A DNA stretch of 64,000 nucleotides, from contig NZ_SIRE01000033.1 in the NCBI RefSeq assembly GCF_004307995.1, forward strand, positions 45,381 to 109,380, given 5' to 3'. Origin of the DNA: Paenibacillus thalictri. GTDB taxonomy: Bacteria; Bacillota; Bacilli; Paenibacillales; NBRC-103111. Shown here in pieces: positions 1-7,741 of this stretch; positions within the stretch are counted from its first letter, which is position 1; the number at the start of each line of letters is the position of its first letter. A program made the translations under genes and the position numbers. The notes beneath the pieces are model-generated. The model did no database searches. It saw only the letters and a program-made list of their open reading frames with translations, and was not told the origin of the DNA.

Positions 1-1
1 G

Positions 2-190
2 AATATGGAGCTGTTTGGCACGGATAAACAAAGCATCGGGCTTGCAAATATTAATAAGCGATTAAAGCTGCAATTCGGATCGCCGTATGGTCTGGATGTG
101 GTCAGCGAAGCGGGTATAGGAACAAAAGTTACCGTCAGGCTGCCCGTTATTGAACCAACAGGTAAAATAAACCTGCTGCCTAGCCATTAA
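2..190 (+). CDS. Sensor histidine kinase, C-terminal end (partial)
   Basis: Only the last 62 or so residues are present; the gene starts before the window. The visible part is the end of an HATPase_c domain: a GLANINKRL stretch matching the G2 box and following helix of YesM-type kinases, then GIGTKVTVRLPV, the usual final strand. YesM kinases are membrane sensors that phosphorylate a YesN-type response regulator and control sugar uptake operons. Its partner regulator and substrate genes must lie upstream. It ends 25 bases before the next gene, so the two are probably cotranscribed. Family assignment is fairly safe; the signal sensed is unknown. Confidence 0.75.
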   Translation, partial: NMELFGTDKQSIGLANINKRLKLQFGSPYGLDVVSEAGIGTKVTVRLPVIEPTGKINLLPSH

Positions 191-215
191 TTGGGAAAGT
201 TGGGAGAACCGAAAT

Positions 216-2243
216 ATGGATTTATACGTAACCCGAGAGGGTAAATGTCAGGTGAGTATTGAAATTTGCTATACCAGCGGCATCATTACGAATAATGCTG
301 CCCAATTGTTAGTAGAAGAATGGAGGGAAACGTATCAGATTGAAAATATCCAGTTCAACGCGGAGCCAGGCCAAGGTAACCGAATACGAATTTTTGAGCC
401 TGAAGCGATAGAAGGTCGGAATGAGCAGACGTTTGTTATCCAAACGGTTATGAAAGATGGATATTTTCAAATCGATCTATCTGGCGCTAGTGAACAGGCC
501 ATCTTATATGGCATATGCGAGATTCTTGATCAGTCGTATGTCCTGGATCATGAAGTGCGATTACCCCAATTAAATATGACATCTACACCGGATATCAAAA
601 GAAGAGGCGTAGAGAGACATTGGGGCCCTTCTATGACAACAATGGAGAATCTGCAAGAGAACCTCAAACTGATTAAACTTCTAGCAAGAAAAAGAGTGAA
701 TCATCTGATGTGGATCGATAGTTGGATTAGTATGAGCTGGTATCCATTCCTTGATTTTAGATATTTCCCCAAATTGAAAAAAGCGGATTTGGAAGGCAAG
801 ATCAAACTTGCCAAGGAGTGTCTTCGTACAATCATCAATGAGGCGAAAAATTGGGGGATGGACTTTTACTTGTCCTGCACCGAGTTTAATATCCCCAAAG
901 ACCTTCTCAAGGTACATCCCGATATGTTTTATCGAAACCCGAATACGGGTTTATATGTGCTGCGTTTAGACAGTGAAGATACGTGGCTTTTTTATAAATC
1001 CAAAATCAGAGAGGTCATGGAAGACTTCCCTTCCCTTTCCGGTATTGAGTTATGGACGGGAGAAGCGATGGAAATATGGCAATGTTATCGTCCGGACACG
1101 GACACAAGGTCGATTGGCGAACTTTTCCTGGAGATGTACGATCAGGCGCTTGAGGCGATGGATGAAGCGGGAAGAAGCGATGCGAGAATCATCTGTTCCA
1201 GCTTCACCCATCATCCGGAATGTGAAAAGATATATGAAGATATTCTCGGCAGACTACCTGAACGTTGTGATTCACGAAGTAAAATGCAGGTAGAGGATTT
1301 CTACCGGTTTCATTCTCCAGCGACGCTTCCAGGCCGGCTTTCTCCAGGCAGGGAGTGGGTCGAGTTTGATCTCGGGGGTGAATATCGGGGCGATTGGGCC
1401 GGGTGGATCACTTGTGCGCTTCAATTCATACCGGATCGAATGAGATATTACTACGACAAAGGAATCAGTGGTTTCATGTGCAGGATACGGGGGTATACCC
1501 TGGGTCCTAACAGCAAGTTTGTCGGAGATTATGCCGTTCTGAGGGGCGTGCAGTCGATTAAATACGATGTTTATTTCAAAACCTGCTGGGATATGAATAT
1601 CCCGTTGGCCGATGTATGGCGTTTGTGCAAGCGAAGGGGATTTCCCGATGCCATGCTGGAATTTTTCCAATTGTCGGAAAAGGTAGCCGAACAAGCGCAG
1701 TATACGAATGAATCCATCGTGAATAATTTCCATTCTTCATTTATCGGGTCGATCGAACGATACGAATGGCAGTTGGAATATGCAGATCATCCCTACAATA
1801 CAGCGGGTATGGAAAGAAAATGGATTTTAGAGCCTAGCGAGGAACACCTATCGCTCATCTTGGATGAAAAGGAACAGGCCATTCATCATGTTCTGAAAAT
1901 GAGCGACATTCTGGAGCAATGCAAGCAGGAGCTCTTCGAAGAGGACTATGCTGCTTTAAGGACATGTCTGGACTATCAAATACAGGTCGTGAAAGTGTTT
2001 AAAGTGCATACCGAGATGTTCTTTAGGTATCGGCTGCTCATGCTGACAAAGCTGGAAAACCGGCATGAAATGCTGCTGGATTGTATGAGAAGGTGTGAAC
2101 AGGAAGTTGCGCTGCTTCGACAACATGATGAAGATCAAGCCAAGCATGCATATGCCTTGATTTCGGACATCAAGTGGCGGCTAAGCTGTGATATGCAAAA
2201 ATATTATCATGAATTAGCCTACCATGGGGTCTGTAGGGTGTAA
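216..2243 (+). CDS. GH67-like (alpha-glucuronidase-like) glycoside hydrolase
   Basis: A 675-residue protein with no signal peptide. Residues about 1-125 resemble the alpha/beta N-terminal domain of GH67/GH20-type enzymes (a GASEQAILYGICEILDQ stretch). Residues about 130-430 look like a TIM barrel with an acidic ELWTGEAMEIW segment and a later EFDLGGEYRGDW segment resembling the EFQITQEYxG region of GH67. The rest is helical. GH67 enzymes remove (methyl)glucuronic acid from xylo-oligosaccharides, but I cannot assign the substrate here. The start has a weak upstream GGGAGAA. The last residues (HGVCRV) lie at the point where sequence related to an FAD monooxygenase begins, so the native C-terminus may have been replaced or shortened. 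Family placement is tentative. Confidence 0.55.
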   Translation: MDLYVTREGKCQVSIEICYTSGIITNNAAQLLVEEWRETYQIENIQFNAEPGQGNRIRIFEPEAIEGRNEQTFVIQTVMKDGYFQIDLSGASEQAILYGICEILDQSYVLDHEVRLPQLNMTSTPDIKRRGVERHWGPSMTTMENLQENLKLIKLLARKRVNHLMWIDSWISMSWYPFLDFRYFPKLKKADLEGKIKLAKECLRTIINEAKNWGMDFYLSCTEFNIPKDLLKVHPDMFYRNPNTGLYVLRLDSEDTWLFYKSKIREVMEDFPSLSGIELWTGEAMEIWQCYRPDTDTRSIGELFLEMYDQALEAMDEAGRSDARIICSSFTHHPECEKIYEDILGRLPERCDSRSKMQVEDFYRFHSPATLPGRLSPGREWVEFDLGGEYRGDWAGWITCALQFIPDRMRYYYDKGISGFMCRIRGYTLGPNSKFVGDYAVLRGVQSIKYDVYFKTCWDMNIPLADVWRLCKRRGFPDAMLEFFQLSEKVAEQAQYTNESIVNNFHSSFIGSIERYEWQLEYADHPYNTAGMERKWILEPSEEHLSLILDEKEQAIHHVLKMSDILEQCKQELFEEDYAALRTCLDYQIQVVKVFKVHTEMFFRYRLLMLTKLENRHEMLLDCMRRCEQEVALLRQHDEDQAKHAYALISDIKWRLSCDMQKYYHELAYHGVCRV

Positions 2244-2526
2244 GCTCCTTGGCGACGCGGCCCATCTGATGTCTCCTTTCATGGGGGAAGGCGTAAATCT
2301 CGCGATGCTGGACGCTTTGGAACTTGCGTTGTCGCTTGTTCGACATGGCGATTTCGAGGAGTTCCTTCGCGCCTATGAGCAAAAGATGTACGAGTATTCG
2401 TCTCCCATGGCGACCATGTCGGACGACAGTCTAAAGCGTTTCTTTGGCGATGATGCCGCCGCGCGGGTTCGCGATTGGTTCGAGCAGATGGAGAAAGAAC
2501 ACGAAGAAGCTCAAGACGAGACTTGA
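2224..2526 (+). pseudogene. Remnant of TetX-like FAD-dependent monooxygenase, C-terminal part
   Basis: The frame encodes LLGDAAHLMSPFMGEGVNLA, the typical GD motif that binds the FAD ribityl/phosphate in class A flavoprotein monooxygenases (PHBH/TetX group), followed by the usual C-terminal helices to a stop at 2524-2526. The N-terminal 250-300 residues with the Rossmann dinucleotide motif are absent. The preceding gene runs into it in a different frame, and the homology starts at about 2236. This is therefore a broken gene left by a deletion or rearrangement, not a functional small protein. No transposase or inverted repeats are visible at the junction. A terminator hairpin follows at 2556. 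Confidence 0.75.
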
Positions 2527-2555
2527 GGGAACTTGTAGAGCATTGTTGCACCCGT

Positions 2556-2592
2556 TAGGAGTTACACATCGTAACTCCTATTTGTGTTTTTT
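2556..2592 (+). terminator. Intrinsic terminator after monooxygenase remnant
   Basis: A 10-bp perfect stem (TAGGAGTTAC with GTAACTCCTA) with a 5-nt loop, followed by the T-rich run TTTGTGTTTTTT. It isolates the remnant and upstream genes from the GntR promoter just downstream. Confidence 0.85.
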
Positions 2593-2599
2593 GTTTGCA

Positions 2600-2628
2600 T
2601 TGACTGTGTGCATTGTCTAGCTTACAAT
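2600..2628 (+). promoter_or_regulatory. Sigma-A promoter of the GntR regulator gene
   Basis: TTGACT at 2600-2605 and TACAAT at 2623-2628 with a 17-bp spacer. The GntR-type palindrome begins two bases after the -10, so it should cover the transcription start and allow autorepression. Confidence 0.75.
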
Positions 2629-2629
2629 T

Positions 2630-2645
2630 AATTGGTGAACCAATT
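2630..2645. promoter_or_regulatory. GntR/FadR-type operator 1
   Basis: AATTGGTGAACCAATT: perfect 7-bp arms around a 2-bp centre. It is the same sequence class as the palindromes at 3511 and 7274 and resembles known FadR-subfamily sites such as the UxuR/ExuR motif (TTGGTnnACCAA). Another ACCAA half-site follows at once (2648-2652). Confidence 0.85.
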
Positions 2646-2667
2646 TACCAAATAGAGAGGAATCTTT

Positions 2668-3411
2668 ATGGCTACAGACGAGACCATTCCCTTTAAATTT
2701 AATCCAATTGAAAGAAAAACGATTGTAACGGAGATTACAAAAAATTTGCTTGATTATTTATTATCTGGTCAGGTGAAGCCCGGGGACAAAATTCCAACAG
2801 AACGTTCGCTATCCGAAGCGCTTGGCGTAGGCCGATCGTCTTTGCGTGAGGCGTTAAAGGCGCTCACCGTGCTAGGCTTGCTGGAAGTACGTCAAGGAGA
2901 TGGCACCTATCTCAAAAGGGCTGACTCGGATTTGCTACCTCAGGTGATCGAATGGGGGCTGCTGCTGGGTGAGAAGCAGACGTTGCATCTGATTGAGGCC
3001 AGGGAGAAGATCGAATTGATGCTTGCCGGAATGGCTGCGGAACGCCGTCAGGAAAATGAGGTGTTGGAGCTAAAGCAAATCCTTGAACGGATGAGAAACA
3101 GCACCGGGAATAGCAAGGAGTTCGTTGAAGCTGACGTAGCTTTTCATCTGAAGCTCGCGGAAATGGCTAACAATACTGTGCTGCGCGATATTTTATCAAG
3201 CATTCAGGCGTTATTGCGAGCTTGGATCCGAAGCGTTATCGAAGCCGCAGGCAACGCGCAATTCTCCTACGATGAACATCTTCCCATTTACTTAGCCGTG
3301 GAAAAAGGGGATGCCCAGGCAGCTGTTGAAGCTATGGCATCTCATATGAATTCCGCTTCCAGCCGGTTGAAGCTGAATTTAGCTGCCGCGGGCAATGAAT
3401 CGTTAAATTAA
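2668..3411 (+). CDS. FadR-subfamily GntR transcriptional regulator
   Basis: 247 residues. A winged helix-turn-helix occupies about residues 20-85, with the GntR hallmark PTERSLSEALGVGRSSLREA and wing LEVRQGDGTYL. An all-helical FCD ligand-binding domain follows at about 95-230 with the expected acidic and histidine metal/ligand positions (for example DVAFHLKLAE and a late MASHM). Members bind acidic or sugar-acid effectors and usually repress. AGAGAGG lies seven bases before the ATG. It heads the locus, and identical palindromes lie before it, before the transporter and before the catabolic operon, so it is most likely the local, autoregulated repressor. The effector is unknown; a sugar acid or phosphorylated intermediate is my inference. 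Confidence 0.9.
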   Translation: MATDETIPFKFNPIERKTIVTEITKNLLDYLLSGQVKPGDKIPTERSLSEALGVGRSSLREALKALTVLGLLEVRQGDGTYLKRADSDLLPQVIEWGLLLGEKQTLHLIEAREKIELMLAGMAAERRQENEVLELKQILERMRNSTGNSKEFVEADVAFHLKLAEMANNTVLRDILSSIQALLRAWIRSVIEAAGNAQFSYDEHLPIYLAVEKGDAQAAVEAMASHMNSASSRLKLNLAAAGNESLN

Positions 3412-3418
3412 TAGCAGG

Positions 3419-3465
3419 CCTCCGGAATGATCGTTAAAGAACGATACTCCGGGGGTTATTTTTTT
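3419..3465 (+). terminator. Intrinsic terminator after GntR gene
   Basis: A two-part stem (CCTCCGGA with CTCCGGGGG, then ATCGTT with AACGAT) around an AAAG loop, followed by TTATTTTTTT. It separates the regulator from the transporter operon. Confidence 0.85.
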
Positions 3466-3478
3466 GCTAAATTAGGCA

Positions 3479-3507
3479 TTGACGAAATCTAATTTAAGGA
3501 ATAATAT
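3479..3507 (+). promoter_or_regulatory. Sigma-A promoter of the sugar transporter operon
   Basis: TTGACG at 3479-3484 and TAATAT at 3502-3507, 17-bp spacer. The -10 is weaker than in the other two promoters of the regulon, but its position relative to the following palindrome is the same. Confidence 0.65.
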
Positions 3508-3510
3508 ATC

Positions 3511-3526
3511 AATTGGTAGACCAATT
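3511..3526. promoter_or_regulatory. GntR/FadR-type operator 2
   Basis: AATTGGTAGACCAATT with 7-bp arms identical to operator 1, immediately downstream of the transporter promoter -10. A further half-site AACCAAT follows (3527-3533). Confidence 0.85.
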
Positions 3527-3569
3527 AACCAATATAAACTAGAAATCAGATCAGAAAGAAGGGATGCTT

Positions 3570-5120
3570 ATGCTTCTGGCACAAGGGGATACAACAAACT
3601 CCTCTAAGCGGCCAAGATTGAGAGCGCTATCATTATGCAAATCATTCCCTGGGGTGATTGCTTTGAACCAGGTATCATTCGAGCTGCAGCCGGGAGAGGT
3701 TCATGCATTATGTGGAGAGAACGGTGCGGGCAAATCAACGTTGATGCGTATTATTGCAGGTGTGGAGCATCCTGATGACGGCGAGCTTAGTCTGGATGGT
3801 GTACCGATTACGCATTTCGATGAGCACAAGGCAAATGTATTAGGCATCGGTATGGTGCATCAAGAGAGAAGTTTGGTTCCCGGTTTATCTATCGCCGAGA
3901 ACATCTTCGCTGCACGTCAGCCTTTAAATCGGTTCGGCTTGATTGATAAGAAGAAGATGAATCAGAGGGGGGCAGAGCTGCTCAGTGCATTAAAGCTGGA
4001 AGTAGATCCGACACGCCTTGTATCGACCTTGTCTCCTGCGCAGCAGCAAATGGTAGAGATAGCGAAGGCGCTTTCGCATGATCTGAAGCTGCTGATTCTA
4101 GACGAGCCTTCTGCCGCGCTGACCATCGCCGAAACTGAAGATTTATTTGAGGTCATTCGGCAGCTGACTCGTCAAGGCGTATCTATCGTATACATCTCAC
4201 ATAGGCTGGCTGAAGTATTCACGATTTCCGATCGCGTTACAGTGATGAAGGATGGAGAAGTGACAGGCACCTTTAACACCAACAGTGTCACCGAAGATCA
4301 ATTAATTAAGATGATGGTCGGAAGAGAGCTGACGATGGAGCAGGATCTGAGACGGGTGCAGGAAAACGCGGAGGTGGTCCTTGAAGTAAGTGAGCTCAGG
4401 TCGGCCCCCGCTGTTCAGAATGCATCGCTTCAAGTAAGAGCCGGGGAGATCGTTTGCTTAGCAGGTTTGGTCGGTGCAGGACGAACGGAATTGTGTGAAG
4501 CATTGTTTGGCGTAAGGGAGTATACACGTGGGGAAATCGTTATGAATGGAACGGCGCTTCGAATGAAGAGTCCTTCCGATGCGATGAAATACGGTATGGG
4601 CATGGTTCCCGAGGACCGCAAGGAAGGTGGTCTCTTTCTGGAAATGAGCATTATGGAAAATATCGTTTCCTCCAACTTATCTTTGGTTAGCAGCGGAGCC
4701 ATCGTATCTTCATCTAAAAGCAAAGCGCTTTCCAAGCTGTTTGTCGATAAACTTCGAATTGCCACGCCGTCGGTCTCACAAAAAACAGTTAACTTAAGCG
4801 GTGGCAATCAGCAAAAAGTGCTGTTGTCGAAATGGCTTGCCCGTAAACCGAAACTTCTTATTATCGATGAACCTACCAAGGGAGTGGATGTGGGGGCCAG
4901 GTCCGATATATACGCCGTACTCAGAGAACTGGCTGCCAGCGGAATCGCCTTATTGGTGGTATCTTCAGATTTACCCGAGGTGTTAAGTTTGGCGCATCGC
5001 ATTGTAGTGATGTCCGAGGGTAGAACCGTAGGGGAGCTTGACGCATCCGAAGCTACCGAATTGTCCATTTTAAAGCTAGCCTCGCCTGGCTCCATACGAA
5101 AGGAGAAACGAACTTCATGA
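3570..5120 (+). CDS. Sugar ABC transporter ATP-binding protein, RbsA/MglA type
   Basis: 516 residues in two tandem ABC domains, the standard length for ribose/galactose/xylose-type ATPases. Domain 1 has Walker A GENGAGKST, an LSPAQQQ signature (degenerate first signatures are usual here) and Walker B LLILDEPSAAL. Domain 2 has a modified P-loop LVGAGRTE, a canonical LSGGNQQKV signature and LLIIDEPTKGVD. It powers import of a monosaccharide or small polyol/acid by the adjacent permease and binding protein. I chose the ATG at 3570 over 3564 because GAAGGG abuts 3564 but is six bases from 3570. The stop overlaps the permease start (ATGA). Controlled by operator 2. Confidence 0.93.
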   Translation: MLLAQGDTTNSSKRPRLRALSLCKSFPGVIALNQVSFELQPGEVHALCGENGAGKSTLMRIIAGVEHPDDGELSLDGVPITHFDEHKANVLGIGMVHQERSLVPGLSIAENIFAARQPLNRFGLIDKKKMNQRGAELLSALKLEVDPTRLVSTLSPAQQQMVEIAKALSHDLKLLILDEPSAALTIAETEDLFEVIRQLTRQGVSIVYISHRLAEVFTISDRVTVMKDGEVTGTFNTNSVTEDQLIKMMVGRELTMEQDLRRVQENAEVVLEVSELRSAPAVQNASLQVRAGEIVCLAGLVGAGRTELCEALFGVREYTRGEIVMNGTALRMKSPSDAMKYGMGMVPEDRKEGGLFLEMSIMENIVSSNLSLVSSGAIVSSSKSKALSKLFVDKLRIATPSVSQKTVNLSGGNQQKVLLSKWLARKPKLLIIDEPTKGVDVGARSDIYAVLRELAASGIALLVVSSDLPEVLSLAHRIVVMSEGRTVGELDASEATELSILKLASPGSIRKEKRTS

Positions 5121-6112
5121 GTTTAGTTAAAAATATGCAGGACCAGGTCAGCGCACAAGTAGGGCCGAAGGAAATGCTCTTGTATGTGCTTCGTTCCAGA
5201 CCATTGGTTTTATTAGTACTTATCGTCATTCTTTCCATATCCATGGCTATGCAAACGCCGAATTTCCTGTCATCGGCTAACTTGTCCGCCGTATTGCTGA
5301 ACGCCTCCCAATCTGGAATTATGGTTGTTGGCATGACTATTTTGATGGTCGGAGGTGTGTTCGACTTATCGATTGGCTCCACATTAGCCTTATGCGGCGT
5401 TGTGACCGGCTATTTAATCGCCAAGCAATCCGTACCCCCGACGGTTGCCATTATTATCGGACTGCTTGTCGGTTTAGCCGCAGGTTTTATTAACGGCTGG
5501 ATCGTGACAAGGCAGAAGATTAACGCCCTGATTACAACGCTTGCTACCATGAGTGTGTATCGCGGAATTACCCAGCTGATCTCTGGGACAGGGGTTTCAC
5601 CGATCGACAAGACTTTTGCCAAGGTCGGCCAGACTATGTTTCTTGGTTTTCAAACTCCGTTCTGGTTTATGATCATCATCGTAATCGTATTTTCCTTTGC
5701 GGTAAGCAAAACGCGGTTTTTTCGCCAGTTTTATTATGTAGGCGGCAATGAAAGAGCGGCGAAGCTTTCCGGCATTCGATCGGAAAATGTCATGCTGATC
5801 GGCTTCATGATCATGGGTGTTCTCGCTGCGATGTCGGGAATATTGGGCGCTGCTCGACTGAACTCTGCTGTTGTGAGCGCCGGAATCGGAGTCGAACTGC
5901 AGATTATTACGGCTGCTGTATTGGGCGGAGCCAATTTGAAAGGAGGGGAGGGTACTGTACTCGGAGCATTCCTTGGGGTGTTGTTCATAGCTTTAATCCA
6001 GAATGCCATGATTATTCTGAAGCTTAACGTCTTTTGGCAAAATATTGTTATCGGTATTGTATTGCTGCTTGCGGTTTCATTAGACCGATGGAAACAAAAA
6101 ACAAGGGCGTAA
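5117..6112 (+). CDS. Sugar ABC transporter permease, RbsC type
   Basis: 331 residues with eight to ten hydrophobic membrane spans and the BPD_transp_2 signatures MTILMVGGVFDLSIGS near residue 75 and the later GAARLNS and AVLGGANLKGGEGTVLGA stretches. It forms the membrane channel of the RbsABC-type importer. The start codon overlaps the ATPase stop. Substrate cannot be read from sequence; the catabolic genes that follow suggest a sugar or sugar acid processed by dehydrogenases, a DUF1537 kinase and hydrolases. Confidence 0.92.
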   Translation: MSLVKNMQDQVSAQVGPKEMLLYVLRSRPLVLLVLIVILSISMAMQTPNFLSSANLSAVLLNASQSGIMVVGMTILMVGGVFDLSIGSTLALCGVVTGYLIAKQSVPPTVAIIIGLLVGLAAGFINGWIVTRQKINALITTLATMSVYRGITQLISGTGVSPIDKTFAKVGQTMFLGFQTPFWFMIIIVIVFSFAVSKTRFFRQFYYVGGNERAAKLSGIRSENVMLIGFMIMGVLAAMSGILGAARLNSAVVSAGIGVELQIITAAVLGGANLKGGEGTVLGAFLGVLFIALIQNAMIILKLNVFWQNIVIGIVLLLAVSLDRWKQKTRA

Positions 6113-6159
6113 CCACTAATAATACTTTCGTTTATAAAATTTATGGGAGGCAATTGAAA

Positions 6160-7239
6160 ATGAAAAAAAAGCTGAATATGAAAAAAATGAGCGGTTTGTT
6201 GTTTTTGGCCTTATTAGCGGCCCTTACACTTAGTGCCTGCGATTCCGATACTCAAACTGCATCCAACTCAAATGTAGATAAATCCGGTTCTGCAGATGGA
6301 GCTTCTGCGAGTACAGCAAAGTCTTCCGGGGCCGCTAAGAATGAAACTTACTATTGGATTTCACAAAATTCAACCCTTCCTTTATTTGTGGCAAACGATT
6401 ACCCCGGGTTGGATCGAGCTGCCAAGGAGTTGAACATTAAAGTGGAGAAGGCTGGTCCCACGAATATTGATTTAAGTGCCTTCATAGCGACCATAGACCA
6501 AGTATGTGCCCAGAAACCGGCAGGAGTTACTGTTGTAGGTTGGGATCCCGCACTGACTGAAGCTGTGAACCGCTGTATGGATCAAGGGGTACCTACAATT
6601 ACCGACGATGCGGATCTGCCTAATTCCAAACGCTTCTCCTTCGTTGGAACCGATTGGTATGATATCGGGGTGCAGCAAGCCAAGGCGATGGTAAAAGCAA
6701 CAGGAGGCAAAGGCGAAATTGCAACCTTATCGATGGTGAACGCAGATAATATGAAACGGGCTGTAGCAGGTTTCACAGATACGCTGAAAGGAACGGAACT
6801 GAAAATTGTAGCCCAAGAAGACGATGGAGGCGATTCTTCCACGGCTGCTTCTAAGACTGCCTCATTATTAAGCGCTTATCCGAATTTATTAGGAATTGCC
6901 GGTTTTGATTCCGAGAGCGGCGCAGGAATTGTCAGAGCGTTAGAGGAAGCGGGTAAAGTGGGCAAGGTAAAGGTAACAGCGATGGAACAAACGCCCGAGT
7001 TTCTCAATACGGTCAAAGAAGGCAAAGTAGATGCAATCATTATTCAGAAGCGAGAGTTGTTTACGTATTACGCAATTAAAACGTTATATGATTTCAATCA
7101 TAACGGGTTGTCGGTAAATGGTTTGACAGGCTGGGAAGCAAACCCTGTGCCGGTTAATATTAACACAGGTTTGCTTGTAGTCACTAAGGATAATATCGGC
7201 AAACTTCTTGATGCCATGACGAAGCGCAATACGAAATAA
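6160..7239 (+). CDS. Sugar ABC transporter substrate-binding lipoprotein, RbsB type
   Basis: 359 residues. Signal peptide MKKKLNMKKMSGLLF... ends in a lipobox LSAC, so the protein should be lipid-anchored outside the membrane. A Ser/Ala/Thr-rich linker precedes a periplasmic-binding type-1 domain (Peripla_BP_4 group) from about residue 65, with VVGWDPA, IGVQQAK and IAGFDSESGAGIVRALEEAG typical of ribose-binding relatives. GGGAGG lies seven bases before the ATG at 6160; an upstream in-frame extension to 6034 would overlap the permease and destroy the signal peptide, so it is rejected. It supplies specificity to the importer. Confidence 0.92.
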   Translation: MKKKLNMKKMSGLLFLALLAALTLSACDSDTQTASNSNVDKSGSADGASASTAKSSGAAKNETYYWISQNSTLPLFVANDYPGLDRAAKELNIKVEKAGPTNIDLSAFIATIDQVCAQKPAGVTVVGWDPALTEAVNRCMDQGVPTITDDADLPNSKRFSFVGTDWYDIGVQQAKAMVKATGGKGEIATLSMVNADNMKRAVAGFTDTLKGTELKIVAQEDDGGDSSTAASKTASLLSAYPNLLGIAGFDSESGAGIVRALEEAGKVGKVKVTAMEQTPEFLNTVKEGKVDAIIIQKRELFTYYAIKTLYDFNHNGLSVNGLTGWEANPVPVNINTGLLVVTKDNIGKLLDAMTKRNTK

Positions 7240-7241
7240 TA

Positions 7242-7270
7242 TTGACCTAGGAATCAATTTTTTTTATAAT
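7242..7270 (+). promoter_or_regulatory. Sigma-A promoter of the catabolic operon
   Basis: TTGACC at 7242-7247 and a perfect TATAAT at 7265-7270 with a 17-bp spacer; the strongest promoter of the three in this regulon. Confidence 0.85.
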
Positions 7271-7273
7271 CAA

Positions 7274-7289
7274 AATTGGTTAACCAATT
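7274..7289. promoter_or_regulatory. GntR/FadR-type operator 3
   Basis: AATTGGTTAACCAATT, a perfect 16-bp palindrome three bases after the -10, in the same position as operators 1 and 2. A third arm AACC follows. Confidence 0.9.
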
Positions 7290-7320
7290 AACCTATAGAT
7301 GAAACTTGGAGGCGAAATTG

Positions 7321-7722
7321 TTGTTTACAACTATGGATCACATTGCGATCGCCGTATGGGATATCGACCAATCATTAGGTTATTATACGGAACAGCTTGG
7401 GCTCGCTCTAATTCATGATGAATATTTGGAATCTGCCGGGGTTAGGTTGGCTTATCTAAAACTTGGCAACAACATGATCCAGTTAGTGCAGCCCATTGGA
7501 GACACGCCTGTCCGCAAGTTTTTAGAGGAGAAGGGTGAGGGGCTTCATCATATTTGCCTTGCTACGGACAATATTCCGTACACCTTGGACAAATTGGATG
7601 GAGAAGACAACACTAAGGTTGTCATGGGGGGGAGAAACCGGCGTGCCTGCTTTATCGGACGGAAGCCCAATGGTCTTGCAATCGAGCTGACGGAGAACGA
7701 CCCCTATACAGGTGTAGTTTAA
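7321..7722 (+). CDS. VOC-family protein, methylmalonyl-CoA epimerase-like
   Basis: About 133 residues in two glyoxalase/VOC half-repeats. Candidate metal ligands are His in MDHIAIAV, Gln in LVQPIG, His in LHHICLAT and Glu in AIELTE, matching the layout of methylmalonyl-CoA epimerase. No ATG lies at a suitable place; GGAGG at 7308-7312 fits a TTG start at 7321 (spacing 8) or 7318 (spacing 5), and the ATG at 7333 is too far. It is the first gene of the catabolic operon behind operator 3. In this context an epimerase or isomerase acting on a keto or sugar acid is more likely than methylmalonyl-CoA chemistry, but this is inference. Confidence 0.8.
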   Translation: MFTTMDHIAIAVWDIDQSLGYYTEQLGLALIHDEYLESAGVRLAYLKLGNNMIQLVQPIGDTPVRKFLEEKGEGLHHICLATDNIPYTLDKLDGEDNTKVVMGGRNRRACFIGRKPNGLAIELTENDPYTGVV

Positions 7723-7741
7723 TCAGGAAAGGTGGGCTTCT

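Noticed and set aside
2200..2560. Insertion sequence as the cause of the gene junction
   Set aside because: No transposase coding, terminal inverted repeats or target duplication seen around the junction.
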